Positions 43,765-54,906 of a stretch of 64,000 nucleotides of DNA are shown piece by piece. The notes under the pieces were generated by a model. That model did not search any database, was not told the DNA's origin, and worked only from the letters and a program-made list of their open reading frames with translations. Each line of letters begins with the position of its first letter. Position 1 is the first letter of the stretch. A program made the translations under genes and the position numbers. The stretch covers positions 59,834,919 through 59,898,918 of the forward strand of contig JAVHZZ010000011.1 of NCBI GenBank assembly GCA_036250195.1, given 5' to 3'. This stretch comes from Mixophyes australis. Lineage: Eukaryota > Chordata > Amphibia > Anura > Limnodynastidae.

Positions 43765-44483
43765 TGTTACAACTCACCTGTCCTCGCTCCAGCACCGCGA
43801 TCCTCTCTTCCTTCCCGGTCGCGGCGGCGCTGTCACATGATAGTCGGGGCGGGGAATTCAAATCTGTAAACTACTAAAGTCCTGCTCTGACGCCTGGACA
43901 GCGTCAGAGCAACTTCCTCTGTACCCTGACTAGGTGCTTCTCGTGTGTCTCCCGTGTACCAGCTCCTTACAGGCTTTTCAAACATTAACTCCTCGTGTAC
44001 CAGACCCAGGCTTGCTGACTACTTATTATCTCCACTCCAAGTGTACCAGATCCCGGCTTGCTGACTACGTATTATCTTCAATCCATGTGTACCAGACCCC
44101 GGCTTGCTGACTACGTATTATCTCCACTCAAAGTGTACCAGACCCTGGCTTGCTGACTACGTATTATCTCCACGCCAAGTGTACCAGACCCAGGCTTGCT
44201 GACAATGTATTCCTCTCCATTCTAAGTGTACCAGACCTCGGCTATCCTGATCCTACCTTCCAGTTCCAGTGTTATCATGGGATACCTCCTAATCCTTACC
44301 TCTAGAGGCAGACCAGTGGACCACGACCTGCGATCCTCCACAACAAAGCCCATCCCGCCTTGCGGCGGTTCTTGGTGAACACCAGGGGGTTCGTTAGACT
44401 CTGCACCACCGGCCGGCCAGCGCTAATCTAGAGTAAGGCAAGTACTCCATATTCATTACTTACATTGCTACATAATTGTTACA
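43765..44483 (+). repeat. 5' LTR of the Gypsy element
   Basis: Begins TGTTACAACTCACC and ends ATAATTGTTACA, 719 bp. It contains a 46-bp minisatellite from about 43990 to 44225 (gtgtaccagacc then ggcttgctgac, five copies). The Gag ATG is only 20 bases after the LTR, leaving little room for a conventional primer-binding site. Confidence 0.93.
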
Positions 44484-44503
44484 GTTTGCTCTAACCAAAA
44501 AAT

Positions 44504-45439
44504 ATGGATACTTCAGGAGACCCCTCGCCTAGGGATTTGCTCCAACACCTATTAGGAAGAGTAGAGAAACAGGAATCCAATCAGGATCAATTACTAAAAT
44601 TTTTACAGGGACTATCAGCCCGAATGGATACCTTACAAACAACTTTAGCGGCATCCGGGATGGCATCAGATCCCGTTCAGGCTCCTCCAGCCGCTCCTTC
44701 ACCTGCTGGTGCAGCATCATCTTTGCGTATTCCTAACCCGCCTAAGTTTGACGGGGAACCTAAATTATGTAGGGGATTTTTAAACCAATGTGCTATACAA
44801 TTTGAGCTTCTTCCTGGAAACTTCCCTTCTGAAAAAGCAAAAGTAGCATATATAATATCACTTTTGTCTGGTCAGGCCCTAGCCTGGGCATTGCCACTTT
44901 GGGAGAGAGATGATCCCTTATTACATAATTACTCCAATTTCCTTTCTACCTTCAAGAAGCTTTTTGATGAGCCAGGATGAGTCGCTAACGCAGCTACCAA
45001 TATTCTTCGGCTCCGGCAAGGGAGCCTTTCTGTAGGTCAATACGCTGTGCAGTTTAGAGCAATGGCCTCAGAGCTCCGATGGAATAACAAAGCTTTAATA
45101 GCTGCTTTTTGGCAAGGTCTTACAGACTGAATTAAGGACGAATTGATTTCCCAAGAACTCCCTACTTCTTTGGATGACTTAATCTCCTTATGCATTAAAA
45201 TTGATCTTCGCTTCAAAGAGCGATCCTTAGAAAAAGAACAATCCCGGCGTAGTCCCTTTCGTCTCGCTCCTAGTTTCCAGACCCCTGTTCAGCCTCTGGA
45301 AGAACCCATGCAGCTTGGAAGAACCCGCCTCTCAGCTGAGGAGAGAGAGAGAAGGTTCAGGAACCGGTTGTGTTTGTACTGTGGCGAGGGGAGTCATCTT
45401 TTCAGTACCTGTCCTAAGCGTCCGGGAAACGAACGTTAA
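44504..45439 (+). pseudogene. Gypsy Gag, two internal stops
   Basis: Structural protein that packages the element's RNA. From ATG 44504 there is a coiled-coil leader, a Pro/Ala-rich linker, the capsid-like region (LRIPNPPKFDGEP near 44720, AYIISLLSGQALAWA near 44850) and a zinc knuckle of CX2CX4HX4C form ([14 protein letters not shown], near 45375-45420). TGA stops interrupt it at 44978-44980 and 45128-45130. The frame is otherwise intact between them. The stop at 45437-45439 is taken as the natural end. Both TGA codons are the kind produced by decay of methylated CpG. Confidence 0.88.
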
Positions 45440-45489
45440 ATAGGGAGGTTTCGTTAGGCTCTTCTGTTCAAATCCTCTCTTCTTTCCAC

Positions 45490-47480
45490 AACAAAGATTG
45501 TCTTATTATTGCCTGTGAAGTAGTGGTAGGTTCCAAGGTCCACCCTGTTTCTGCATTATTGGATTCCGGGGAGCAAGCAATTTTATTTCTTCAACGGCCA
45601 TCTCTCAATTATGCATTCCTACCCAGTCCTTAGAGAGGCCCATCTCCCTGACCGCCATTGACGAAGGTACCATTTCTGGAGGACATATTCTATTCAGGAC
45701 CATACCTTTAACTTTCAGAGTTGGAGCACTTCATGTTGAGACCATTTCTTTTTTAGTAATTCCTAAGGCTATTAACTCCTTGATCCTTGGCCTGCCATGG
45801 CTTCGTCATCACTCTCCTGGAATAGACTGGCATACCGGTGAGATTCTTTCCTGGAGTCCGGTCTGTCACAGCAATTGTTTGACTAAGGTGATCCCTGTTT
45901 TTTCCAAGATCAGTGCTCAACTGGGCAACCCCCAACTATTGCCAAGTCATTACCAAAGTTTTTCAGATGTCTTCTGTGAACAGGAAGCTACTAAACTTCC
46001 ACCTCATAGGAGTTGGGACTGTGCTATTAATCTTCAACCTGGTAAACCTATTCCCCGCGGACGCATTTTTCCCTTGTATGTTCCCGAAACCAATGCAGTA
46101 TCTGAATACATTAAAGAAAATCTGAAGAGAGGATTCATACGGAAATCATCATCTCCAGCAGGGGCAGGTCTTTTCTTTGTAAAGAAGAAGGATGGGGGCC
46201 TTCGCCCTTGTATTGATTACCGTGCCATCAATTCTATCACAGTGAAAAACAGATATCCACTGCCTTTGATCTCTGAGCTCTTTGATCAAATAAAGGGGGC
46301 CTCTATTTTTTCTAAGTTGGACCTAAGAGGTGCATACAACCTAATTAGAATAAAGGAAGGGGATGAATGGAAAACAGCTTTTAATACACAGGATGGACAC
46401 TTTGAATACTTGGTAATGCCCTTTGGGCTGTGTAATGCTCCTGCTGTTTTCCAAAACTTTATGAATGAGATCTTCCAAGATTTACTCTACCAATTTGTAG
46501 TTATTTACCTAGATGACATCCTTATATTTTCCCCAGATCTAGCATCTCATCGCAGACATGTAAGAGAAGTATTGAGCAGGCTTCGGAGATATCAATTATT
46601 TTGCAAACTCGAAAAATGTGTGTTTGAACAAAAGAATCTTCCCTTCCTAGGATATATTATATCCAAGACTGGCCTTCAAATGGACCCATCTAAGCTTAAA
46701 GCCATCCTGGATTGGCCACAACCATCAGGCCTTAAAGCTACTCAGCGATTTCCAGGGTTCTCTAATTATTATCAACAGTTTATTAAGGGTTATTCTTCAT
46801 TAGTAGCTCCCATTACAGCCCTCACTTGTAAATCCGCCAATCCTAAAATCTGGACCTCTGAAGCAGTGCAAGCCTTTAAGGACCTCAAGACCTTATTTTC
46901 CACAGCTCCCATTCTTTTTCAACCAACCTGTCAACGGCCCTTTTTTGTAGAAGTGGACGCATCCTCCGTAGGGGTCGGAGCGTACTATCCCAGAAAGATT
47001 CAGGTGGCAAATATCATCCTTGTGGATTCTTTTCTCGCCGGTTTCTGCCTGCAGAGAAGAATTATGGAATCGGTGAAAAGGAGCTCTTGGCAATCAAATT
47101 GGCTCTCTCTGAGTGGAGACATTTACTGGAGGGTGCTCAGTTTCCGGTAACAGTATACACCGATCATAAGAATTTACTTTATCTACGGTCTGCACATTGT
47201 CTAAACCCTCGTCAAGCCAGATGGGCTCTCTTCTTTTCACGCTTCAATATCAATATTACCTTCCGCCCAGGCTCAAAAAATGTTAAAGCGGATGCCCTTT
47301 CTCGCTCATTCGATGCTACCGATACCGAAGCTTCAGAGAGAGACAAACCAATCTTGGATACCAACTGTATATTGGCCTTGTCCCCATTGACCGAGAGGAG
47401 TTGTCCTCCAGGGAGAACCTTTGTAACCCCACCCCTCCATTTTAAATTGCTACATTGGGCTCACTCTTCCCTTTTTTTCT
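45490..47480 (+). pseudogene. Gypsy Pol: protease, reverse transcriptase, RNase H (broken)
   Basis: The aspartic protease has ALLDSG near 45553-45570, followed at once by a frameshift. A second frame continues through ILGLPWL (45785) into the reverse transcriptase (PCIDYRAIN near 46207, KLDLRGAYNLIRI near 46314, FGLCNAPAVFQ near 46425, YLDD at 46506-46517). RNase H begins with FFVEVDASSVGVGA (near 46940). A 1-base shift near 46982 moves reading into a third frame, with EKELLAIKLALSEW (47080) and YTDHKNLLYL (47157). The catalytic aspartates of the reverse transcriptase are present. This order is diagnostic of Gypsy elements. Confidence 0.9.
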
Positions 47481-48267
47481 GGATATGCGGGGATGCGGAA
47501 AACCTGGGAATTAGTCTCCCGAAAATATTGGTGGCCTACCATACGCAGGGATGTTAAGTCTTTTGTCTCTGCCTGTTCGAGATGTGCCCAGCATAAGATT
47601 CCCAGACAGAGACCAACCGGTCCACTCATGCCTTTACCTGTTCCCGATATTCCATGGTCTCATATTTCAATGGATTTTATTACAGACCTGCCAAGTTCTA
47701 AGGGACATACCGTCATCTGGGTCATCACTGACCGGTTTTCTAAGGTAGCACATTTTGTTCCGTTGAAGAAACTCCCTTTGTCTCCTGTGTTAGCGGATCT
47801 TTTTATTTAAGAGATATTTCGACTTCATGGCTGTCCTGCACACATAGTATCTGAACGTGGGTCACAATTTGTAATCTAGATTCTGGAGAGCCTTTTGCCA
47901 AAAATTAGGAACCAAACTGAATCATTCATCTGCATATCATCCCCAGACTAATGGGTTGACTGAGAGGACTAATCAAGAATTGGAGAAGTTTCTAAGGTTT
48001 TACATCTCTGCCAATCAAGATAATTGGGTTGACCTCCTTCCTTAGGCAGAGTTTGCTGACAACTACCATTTCCATGAAGCAGCCCCCAATTCCCCCTTCT
48101 TTATCTTGTATGGTTGTCATCCCAGGCTACCAGCCTTCTTTTGTCTTCCTCACTCAGAGGTACCAGCGGTGGACTCTCTCTTTCGCAGGTTTTCTGACAT
48201 CTGGGATCTAGTGAAAACCAGCCTGAGGAGATCCGCGCTAAGAAGGCGTATGACAAGAAGAAGAGGG
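47440..48267 (+). pseudogene. Gypsy integrase, 5' part (before the L2 insertion)
   Basis: The HHCC finger is split by a shift in a T-run near 47470 (HWAHSS in one frame; WWPTIRRDV and CSRCAQHK in the next). The core follows: MDFITDLPSS near 47672 with the first catalytic Asp, then a stop at 47808-47810. The second core block reads VSERGSQF near 47848, where the family has Asp in place of that Glu. Another stop lies at 47877-47879. The block with the third catalytic Glu (GLTERTNQELEKF) is at 47953. The gene is cut at 48267 by the L2 and resumes at 51733. Confidence 0.88.
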
Positions 48268-48278
48268 TAGCTCTCCTC

Positions 48279-51200
48279 CACTTCACATTGTTATTGCTCT
48301 GCCACTGCTCTTCTCTTTTACATTGGCCACATTGCTTTCATTCGTTTCACTGCTTTGTCTCCGCTTCTAATTTGATCTGTTCCACTTCAGACTCCCTACT
48401 GCTGCCCTCCTCTCTGTACTTCTCCCCCTCACCTCCCCGCTTCCTCCAGCCGTTCTCTTATTCCCCTGTCTGTCATCATGCCGCCTCGCTCCTTTCCTAT
48501 ACCCATCCTCTCCCCCAGCCCCCGCCAAGGGCCCATATCTCTCTATCCTATCTCTCACCCGCCCCCTTGCTCCATCAACCCTGACAATCTCATCCATATC
48601 TCCTCTTCTTCGTCCCTCCCTTTTTCGTGTGCCCTCTGGAACTCCAGGTCTGTCCGTAACACACTGTCCTCCATTCAGGACCTCTTCATCTCTAACTCTC
48701 TTAATCTTCTTGCCATAACTGAAACCTAGCTCACTTGTTCTGATACTGCCTCCCCTGCCGCTCTCTCCTATGGGGGCCTCTCTTTCATCCACTCCACCAG
48801 ACCAGACGAGCGTCCAGGAGGGGTAGTGGGCCTCCTCCTATCCCCTAACTGCACTTTTCGGGTCATACCCACTCTACCTTCCCTCTCCTTTTCCTCCTTT
48901 GAAGTCCACTCCATTTGGCTCTTCTCCCCCATCCACCTCCGTGTCTCCTTCATCTACCGTCCCCCTGGCCCTACCTCTCTTTTTCTCGACAACTTCGCCG
49001 CCTGGCTCCCCCACTATCTTTCCTCTGACCTGCCCTCCATTATACTGGGCGACTTTAACATCCCTGTTGACAACTGTTCTGACCCTGCCACCATCAAACT
49101 TCTCACTCTTTCCTCCTCCCTTGGCCTCACTCAGTCGACCTCCTCCCCTACCCACTGTCTTGGTCACTCCCTCGACCTTGTCTTCTCTCACCTCTGTGAT
49201 CTCTCTGACTTCTCCAACTCTCCCTTCCCACTCTCCGACCACCATCTCCTCTCCTTCTCTCTGTCCTCTTCCCCTTCTCCCACCTCGCCTTAAGCCACCC
49301 TCACCAGGCGCAACCTTGACGCTATTGACCCCATCTCCTTCTCCGCCTCTCTTGAAACTCTCCTATCACCCCTTCCCTCTCTGGCCTGCCCTGATCAGGC
49401 ATCCTCTCTCTACAACCAATCCCTCACTACTGCCCTGGACACCGTCGCCCCGGTCTCTTCTATCCGCCGTCGTTGCCTTACTCCCCAACCCTGGCACTCC
49501 AAACTCACCCGCTCCCTCCAAAAGTGCACTCGCACAGCTGAACGCCTCTGGAGGAAATCTCGTTCCCTGGCTGACTTCCTTCACTTCAAATTCATCCTCT
49601 TCTCTTTCTGCTCTGCCCTGTCCCTCGCTAAACAATCCTTCTTCAAGTCGCTCATCTCTTCTCAGTCCTCCAACCCCTGCCGCCTCTTTGCCACATTCAA
49701 CTCCCTCCTCTCCCCCCCTCCCACTGTCCCGCCTTCCCTCTCGGCGTCTGACTTCGCCTCCTTTTTCTCCTCCAAAATTGAAGCCATCAGAAGCAACATC
49801 TCCTCCTCCCACCCCTCCCCCCCCATCCCCACCGCTTCACCTCCCGCCATCAACCAGCTGTGGTCCTCCTTCATCCCCACATCAGGTGAAGAAGTTCGCT
49901 CCCTTATTCTTTCCTCTCCACCCTCTACCTGTCCTCTTGATCCCATCCCCTCCCACCTCCTTCGCTCTCTCTCTCTCCTACTGCCTGCTCCTAACTTGCA
50001 CACCTCTTCAACCTATCACTCTCCTCTGGCATTGTCCCATCCTCATTCAAACACGCTCTTATGTCCCCTATCCTTAAGAAACCCAATCTCGACCCCACCT
50101 CTCTTGCTAACTACCACCCTATCTCTCTTCTCCCATATGCCTCCAAATTACTTGAGCGGATTGTCTGCAGCCGCCTCACCAGAAACCTCTCTGACAACTC
50201 CCTCCGGCTACCGCCCCCTCCACTCCAGTGAAACAGCCCTGGCTAAAGTTACCGATGATCTCCTTTCAGCCAAATCCAAGGGTCACTACTCCATACTCAT
50301 CCTCCTCGACCTCTCCGCGGCCTTCGACACCGTGGACCACCCCCTCCTACTGCAAACTCTTCTCTCACTCTGCCTCTCTGGCTCTGTCCATGCCTGATTC
50401 ACCTCATACCTTGCTAATCGCTCCTTCTCCGTATCCACGTCTGGTTCTTCCTCCACCCCCTCCCCTCTCCCTGTTGGAGTCCCTCAGGGCTCTGTTCTTG
50501 GCCCTTTAATCTTTTCCTCCCTTGGGGCTCTTATCTCCTCTTTCGGTCTTCAGTATCACCTATATACTGATGATATTCAACTCTACATCTCCTCTCCTGA
50601 TCTTTCCTCCTCCCTCCTCTCTCGTGTACCTGACTGCCTCTCAGCCATCTCATCCTGGATGTCCTCTCGCTTTCTTAAAATTAACATCTCCAAAACCGAA
50701 CTTATTGTCTTTCCCCCACCCAGGCTCCCTTCCCACCATGACCTCTCTATTGTTGTTAACAACTCCACTATCTCCTCTGTCACCCAACTCCGCTGCCTAG
50801 GTGTCACTCTCGACTCCTCTCTCTCTTTTGCCCCCCACATTCAATCCCTTGCCCAAGCCTGTCGCTTCCAAATCCGTAACATTGCCCGCATCCATCCCTT
50901 CCTCTCTCAAGATGCCACCAAAACTATCATCCATGCTCTCATCATCTCCCGTCTTGACTACTGCAACCTCCTCCTTACTGGCCTCCCCTGCTCCCACCTT
51001 GCCCCCCTCCGCTCTATACTCAATGCGGCTGCGAGACTCATCTTCCTCTCACGCCGCTCCTCCTCTGCCTCCCCTCTCTGTCTTTCCTTACACTGGCTCC
51101 CCTTCCACTACAGAATCCTTTTCAAACTCCTCACCACCACTTACAAGGCTCTCTCTCAGTCTACTGCCGCTTACATCTCTAACCTCCTCTCCATTCACAC

Positions 51201-51732
51201 TCCCGCCCGCTCCCTGCGCTCGGCCAATGATCGACGCCTCTCCTCCACTCTGATCACCTCTTCCCACTCTAGAATCCAAGACTTCTCCCGTGCTGCCTTC
51301 CTTCACTGGAACGACCTCCCTCGCTCCATTTGTCTCTCACCCAATCTGTGCTCCTTCAAGCGGGCACTTAAAACTCACCTGTTCCTTAAGGCCTACCATC
51401 CATCTACTTAACCTCTCACCTCTTCTGGTTCTCCCCTGCCCCCTTTCTCTCTCCCCATTGCTTCACTGGCTCCCTTTTGTGCCTGACTTTGTTTACCCTC
51501 CCTTAGGATGTAAGCTCGAATGAGCAGGGCCCTCTTCCCTCCTGTCTCTATACCTGTTCTTCTGCTCCGTCTCTACTGTATCTGCCTGCCTGGAGTTTCT
51601 GAAGTACTGGTACTTTGTGTTTATTGTTCTGTACTGTTTTACCCTGTATAATCTACTGTTTGTACCATGTACGGCGCTGCGGAAACCTTGTGGCGCCTTA
51701 CAAATAAACGATAATAATAATAATAATAATAA
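48279..51732 (+). mobile_element. L2/CR1-like LINE, copy 2, nested in the Gypsy element
   Basis: Inserted in the Gypsy integrase. The target sequence tagctc is present on both sides (48268-48273 and 51733-51738), consistent with a short duplication. It has a pyrimidine-rich 5' region, a broken open frame (48622-51411) and the tail tacggcgctgcgg with taaataaacg and an (AAT)n run. It is the same family as copy 1 and lacks much of copy 1's 5' repeat region. Confidence 0.9.
48622..51411 (+). pseudogene. L2-type endonuclease/reverse transcriptase of copy 2
   Basis: The endonuclease starts with CALWNSRSVRNTL (48630) and has a TAG stop inside the conserved TETWL block (48727). It continues with GLLLSPNC (48829), YRPPGP (48956) and LGDFNIPVDN (49046). 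The reverse transcriptase has [12 protein letters not shown] (50231), [13 protein letters not shown] (50308), a TGA at 50396-50398 where copy 1 has Trp, GVPQGSVLG (50477), and YTDD at 50563-50574 in place of YADD. The C-terminal part (50659-51411) is a clean open frame. At least four frame changes make it inactive. Confidence 0.87.
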
Positions 51733-52172
51733 TAGCTCCTCAATTCATCCCAGGGGACAAAGTGTGGTTATCCACCCATAACATCCATTTGAAGGTTCCT
51801 AGCAAAAAATTGGCTCCTAGATTCATCGGCCCTTTTGAAATATCCAAGGTTATCAATCCGGTGGCTTTTAAATTAAAGCTTCCTTCGTCATTACGTATTC
51901 CTAGTGTCTTCCATGTGTCTCTCCTTAAACCTGTAATTAACAATCAATTCTCTACTGAAGAGAGGCCTCCACCTCCTGTGGTCATTCAAGAACAGTCTGA
52001 GTTTGAAGTCAAACAAATTCTGGATTCCCGTCGGTCAAGAGGAGTTCTACAATTTCTAGTGGACTGGAAAGGATACGGCCCCGAAGAACATTCATGGGTT
52101 CCTGCTGCTGATGTGCATGCTCCACGACTTCTACGAGCCTTTCATAAGAAATTCCCCACCAAGCCAGTATAG
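51733..52172 (+). pseudogene. Gypsy integrase 3' end with chromodomain
   Basis: Continuation of the integrase after the L2. The frame is open to TAG 52170-52172. It has the linker FIPGDKVWLS (51743), the APRFIGPFEI block (51810), FHVSLLKPV (51911) and a chromodomain (FEVKQILDSRRSRG, then FLVDWKGYGPEEHSWVP, about 52000-52110). In chromoviruses the chromodomain directs integration toward particular chromatin marks. This part shows no lesion. Confidence 0.9.
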
Positions 52173-52205
52173 GTGTCCGGAGTCCACCTTTTTTGGAGGG
52201 GGTAC

Positions 52206-52908
52206 TGTTACAACTCATCTGTCTCGCTCCAGCGCTGCGATCCTCTCTTTCTTCCGGGTCGCAGTGGCGCTGTCATATGACAGTCGGGCGGGGAATTCAA
52301 ATCTGTAAACTACTAAAGTCCTGCTCTGACGCCTGGACAGCGTCAGAGCAACTTCCTATGTACCCTGACTAGGTGCTTCTCGTGTGTCTCCCGTGTACCA
52401 GCTCCTTACAGGCTTTTCAGACATTAACTCCTCGTGTACTAGACCCAGGCTTGCTGACTACGTATTACCTCCACTCCAAGTGTACCAGACCCCGGCTTGC
52501 TGACTACGTATTATCTCCACTCCAAGTGTACCAGACCCCGGCTTGCTGACTACGTATTATCTCCACTCCAAGTGTACCAGACCCCGGCTTGCTGACTACG
52601 TATTATCTCCACTCCAAGTGTACCAGACCCCGGCCTGCTGACTATGAATTCCTCTCCATTCCAAGTGTACCAGACCTCGGCTATCCTGATCTTACCTTCC
52701 AGTTTTCCAGTTCCGGCGTTATCATGGGCTACCTCCTAATCAGTACCTCTAGAGGCAGACCATTGGACCGCGTCCTACGATCCTCCGCAGCAAAGCCCAT
52801 CCCGCCTTGCGGGGTTCATTAGAATCCGCACCACCGGCCAGCCAGCGCTAATCTAGAGTAAGGCAAGTACTCCATATTCATTACTTACATTGCTACATAA
52901 TTGTTACA
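52206..52908 (+). repeat. 3' LTR of the Gypsy element
   Basis: 703 bp, TGTTACAACTCATC to ATAATTGTTACA. It is preceded by a purine tract (ggaggggg, 52195-52202), the probable polypurine primer. It differs from the 5' LTR by scattered substitutions, small indels and repeat number. The 46-bp minisatellite has five to six copies at 52430-52675. Confidence 0.93.
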
Positions 52909-52929
52909 GTCGCCATATACAGAAAGATA

Positions 52930-52962
<33 letters not shown>

Positions 52963-52963
<1 letters not shown>

Positions 52964-53298
52964 CAAAGTCTTGTTTTCTGTTTTATGTCTCTTCACTCTT
53001 CACATGTATCTCTTTCTCTTTAGAATGTTTCTGTGCTACACATGTGTGTTATTTGGAAGACCACATTACTACTTATTTTGGAAATAATATTAGGCACAGA
53101 GTGAATGTATTGTTTTGATCACATGAAAATGTCTATGGTAGATGACAGCAGGTGTTCTCACACATAGAGATAGGTTTTCAGAACAGGAAGTAATAAACTG
53201 TATTTGGTTCATCACTAACATGGAATACATTACTTGTCTATAGCAAAAGAAATTACCACTCCATCCTAGCACCAGGCTCTGTATAAACTATGAACGTA
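52963..53298. other. no gene seen
   Basis: AT-rich intronic sequence after the split L2 tail. I recognise nothing in it. Confidence 0.5.
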
Positions 53299-53757
53299 GG
53301 GTATGATGCATTAAGTCACATAAACAACGATTTTGTGCGCATAATTCGCAAAATTAATCTGCACATGCCCAGAACATGACCATTCACCCCAGAATGCAGC
53401 ATTGTTGATTTAATTTTAAAGCGCAAAGGACACTTACTACAGCCTCCGATTTCAGGGAGGGCATGGGGCGTGCATATGCCCATGGTGAATGTACAATAAG
53501 GGCGTGGCAAACTGAAGCGCACGCAGCAGCGTCCAATTGAAACTCTGGGCATTTTTCAGGTACTTTTTTTTTAGCTGTATCTCTTATAGCTTCAGCTACA
53601 GGTGTAGTCTAAGTGCTGATTACTAGTGATGACGGCTGTCTGTGCATGCTTTAACGTGTATACAATCAGTAGCAACTGTAAAAATTAGTTTTATGTAAAA
53701 AAAAATGAAAAAAATAACACTTTTTACTATTCTTAATGTTATGTAATTAATGCCTAT

Positions 53758-54091
53758 GGGCCTGATTCATTTAGGATCTTAACTTTAGAAACGTCTTATT
53801 TAAGTCTCCTGGACAAAACCATGTTACAATTGCAAGGGGTGCAAATTAGTATTCTGTTTTGCACATAGGTTAAATACTAACTGTTTTTTCATGTAGCACA
53901 CAAATATCAACTTTAAATTTCAGTGTACAAATAAGCTATCAAGTATGTGTGTGCTACATGAAAAAACAGTCAGCATTTAACTAATGTGCAAAACAGAATA
54001 ATAATTTGCACCCCTTGCATTGTAACATGGCTTTGTCCAGGAGACTTAAATAAGAAGTTTCTTAAGTTAAGATCCTTAATGAATCAGGCCC
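53758..54091. mobile_element. foldback MITE, 334 bp
   Basis: Almost entirely an inverted repeat: arms of about 148 bp, starting GGGCCTGATTCATTTAGG and ending CCTTAATGAATCAGGCCC, with a short AT-rich centre. TAT flanks both sides (53755-53757, 54092-54094), which suggests a 3-bp duplication as in PIF/Harbinger elements. A decayed relative lies near 4978-5100. Confidence 0.88.
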
Positions 54092-54403
54092 TATATTATT
54101 AACAAGTGACATTAATGGAAAAAAAATTTTTCCTGTGTAGTCTTTTGAGAATTTATACTCTACATATGCATTGGATATATCCTGCAGTATCTTGTGTAGT
54201 AGAGCAGAGCAGACCTACACCCATGTTCATCACCACACATCATCATCAACATATAATTATATAGCGCCAGCAAATTCCGTAGCACTTTACAATTGGGAAC
54301 AAACACTAATAAAACAATACTGGGTAGTACATACAGACATAGAGGTAAGAGAATCCTGCTCGCAAGCTTACAATCTATGGGACAATGGGCATTTGAAACA
54401 CAA

Positions 54404-54737
54404 GGGTGGCTAAGTGGTTAGCACTTCTGCCTCAGAGGTGCTGGGGTCATGAGTTCAATTCCCGACCATGGCCTTATCTGTGTGGAGTTTGTATGTTCTC
54501 CCCGTGTCTGCATGGGTTTCCTCCGGGTGCTTCGATTTCCTCCCACACTCCAAAAAACATACTGATAGGTTAATTGGCTGTTAACAAATTGACCCTCGTC
54601 TGTCTGTCTGTGTGTGTGTTAGGGAATTTAGACTGTAAGCCCCAATGGGGCAGGGACTGATGTGAGTGAGTTCTCTGTACAGCGCTGCGGAATTAGTGGT
54701 GCTATATAAATAAATGATGATGATGATGATGATGATG
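54404..54737 (+). mobile_element. tRNA-derived SINE inside the L2 copy 3 UTR
   Basis: Full head, body and tail (gtggctaagtggttagcac, then gctatataaataaatgatga and a GAT run). Comparison with copy 4 shows the L2 UTR is cleanly split between cacaagg and ctacatcat. It is on the opposite strand to its host. Confidence 0.92.
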
Positions 54738-54906
54738 CTACATCATATTGCACACCGGACCAGCTAGAATGCAAAGTTAAAAGTATTGAATGGACTGTGT
54801 GAGCAATCACACAGCAATATTGGTCAGAGGGTTGTTGTCTTGTGTTAGCGGTGTAGATGGTGATAATAGGGTACCCTAGGGAGATTAAGATTGTGGTTGA
54901 GGAATA

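Larger units (their letters stand above)
43765..52908 (+). mobile_element. Gypsy chromovirus LTR retrotransposon, interrupted by an L2
   Basis: A Metaviridae element of the vertebrate chromodomain (sushi-ichi-like) type with two LTRs, Gag, Pol and a C-terminal chromodomain. The L2 LINE at 48279-51732 splits it; without that it is about 5.7 kb. Flanks ggcac and gtcgc are both explained by a 5-bp duplication of GGCGC, the bases expected at that point of the L2 tail, each copy having changed. Several stops and frameshifts disable it. Confidence 0.9.
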
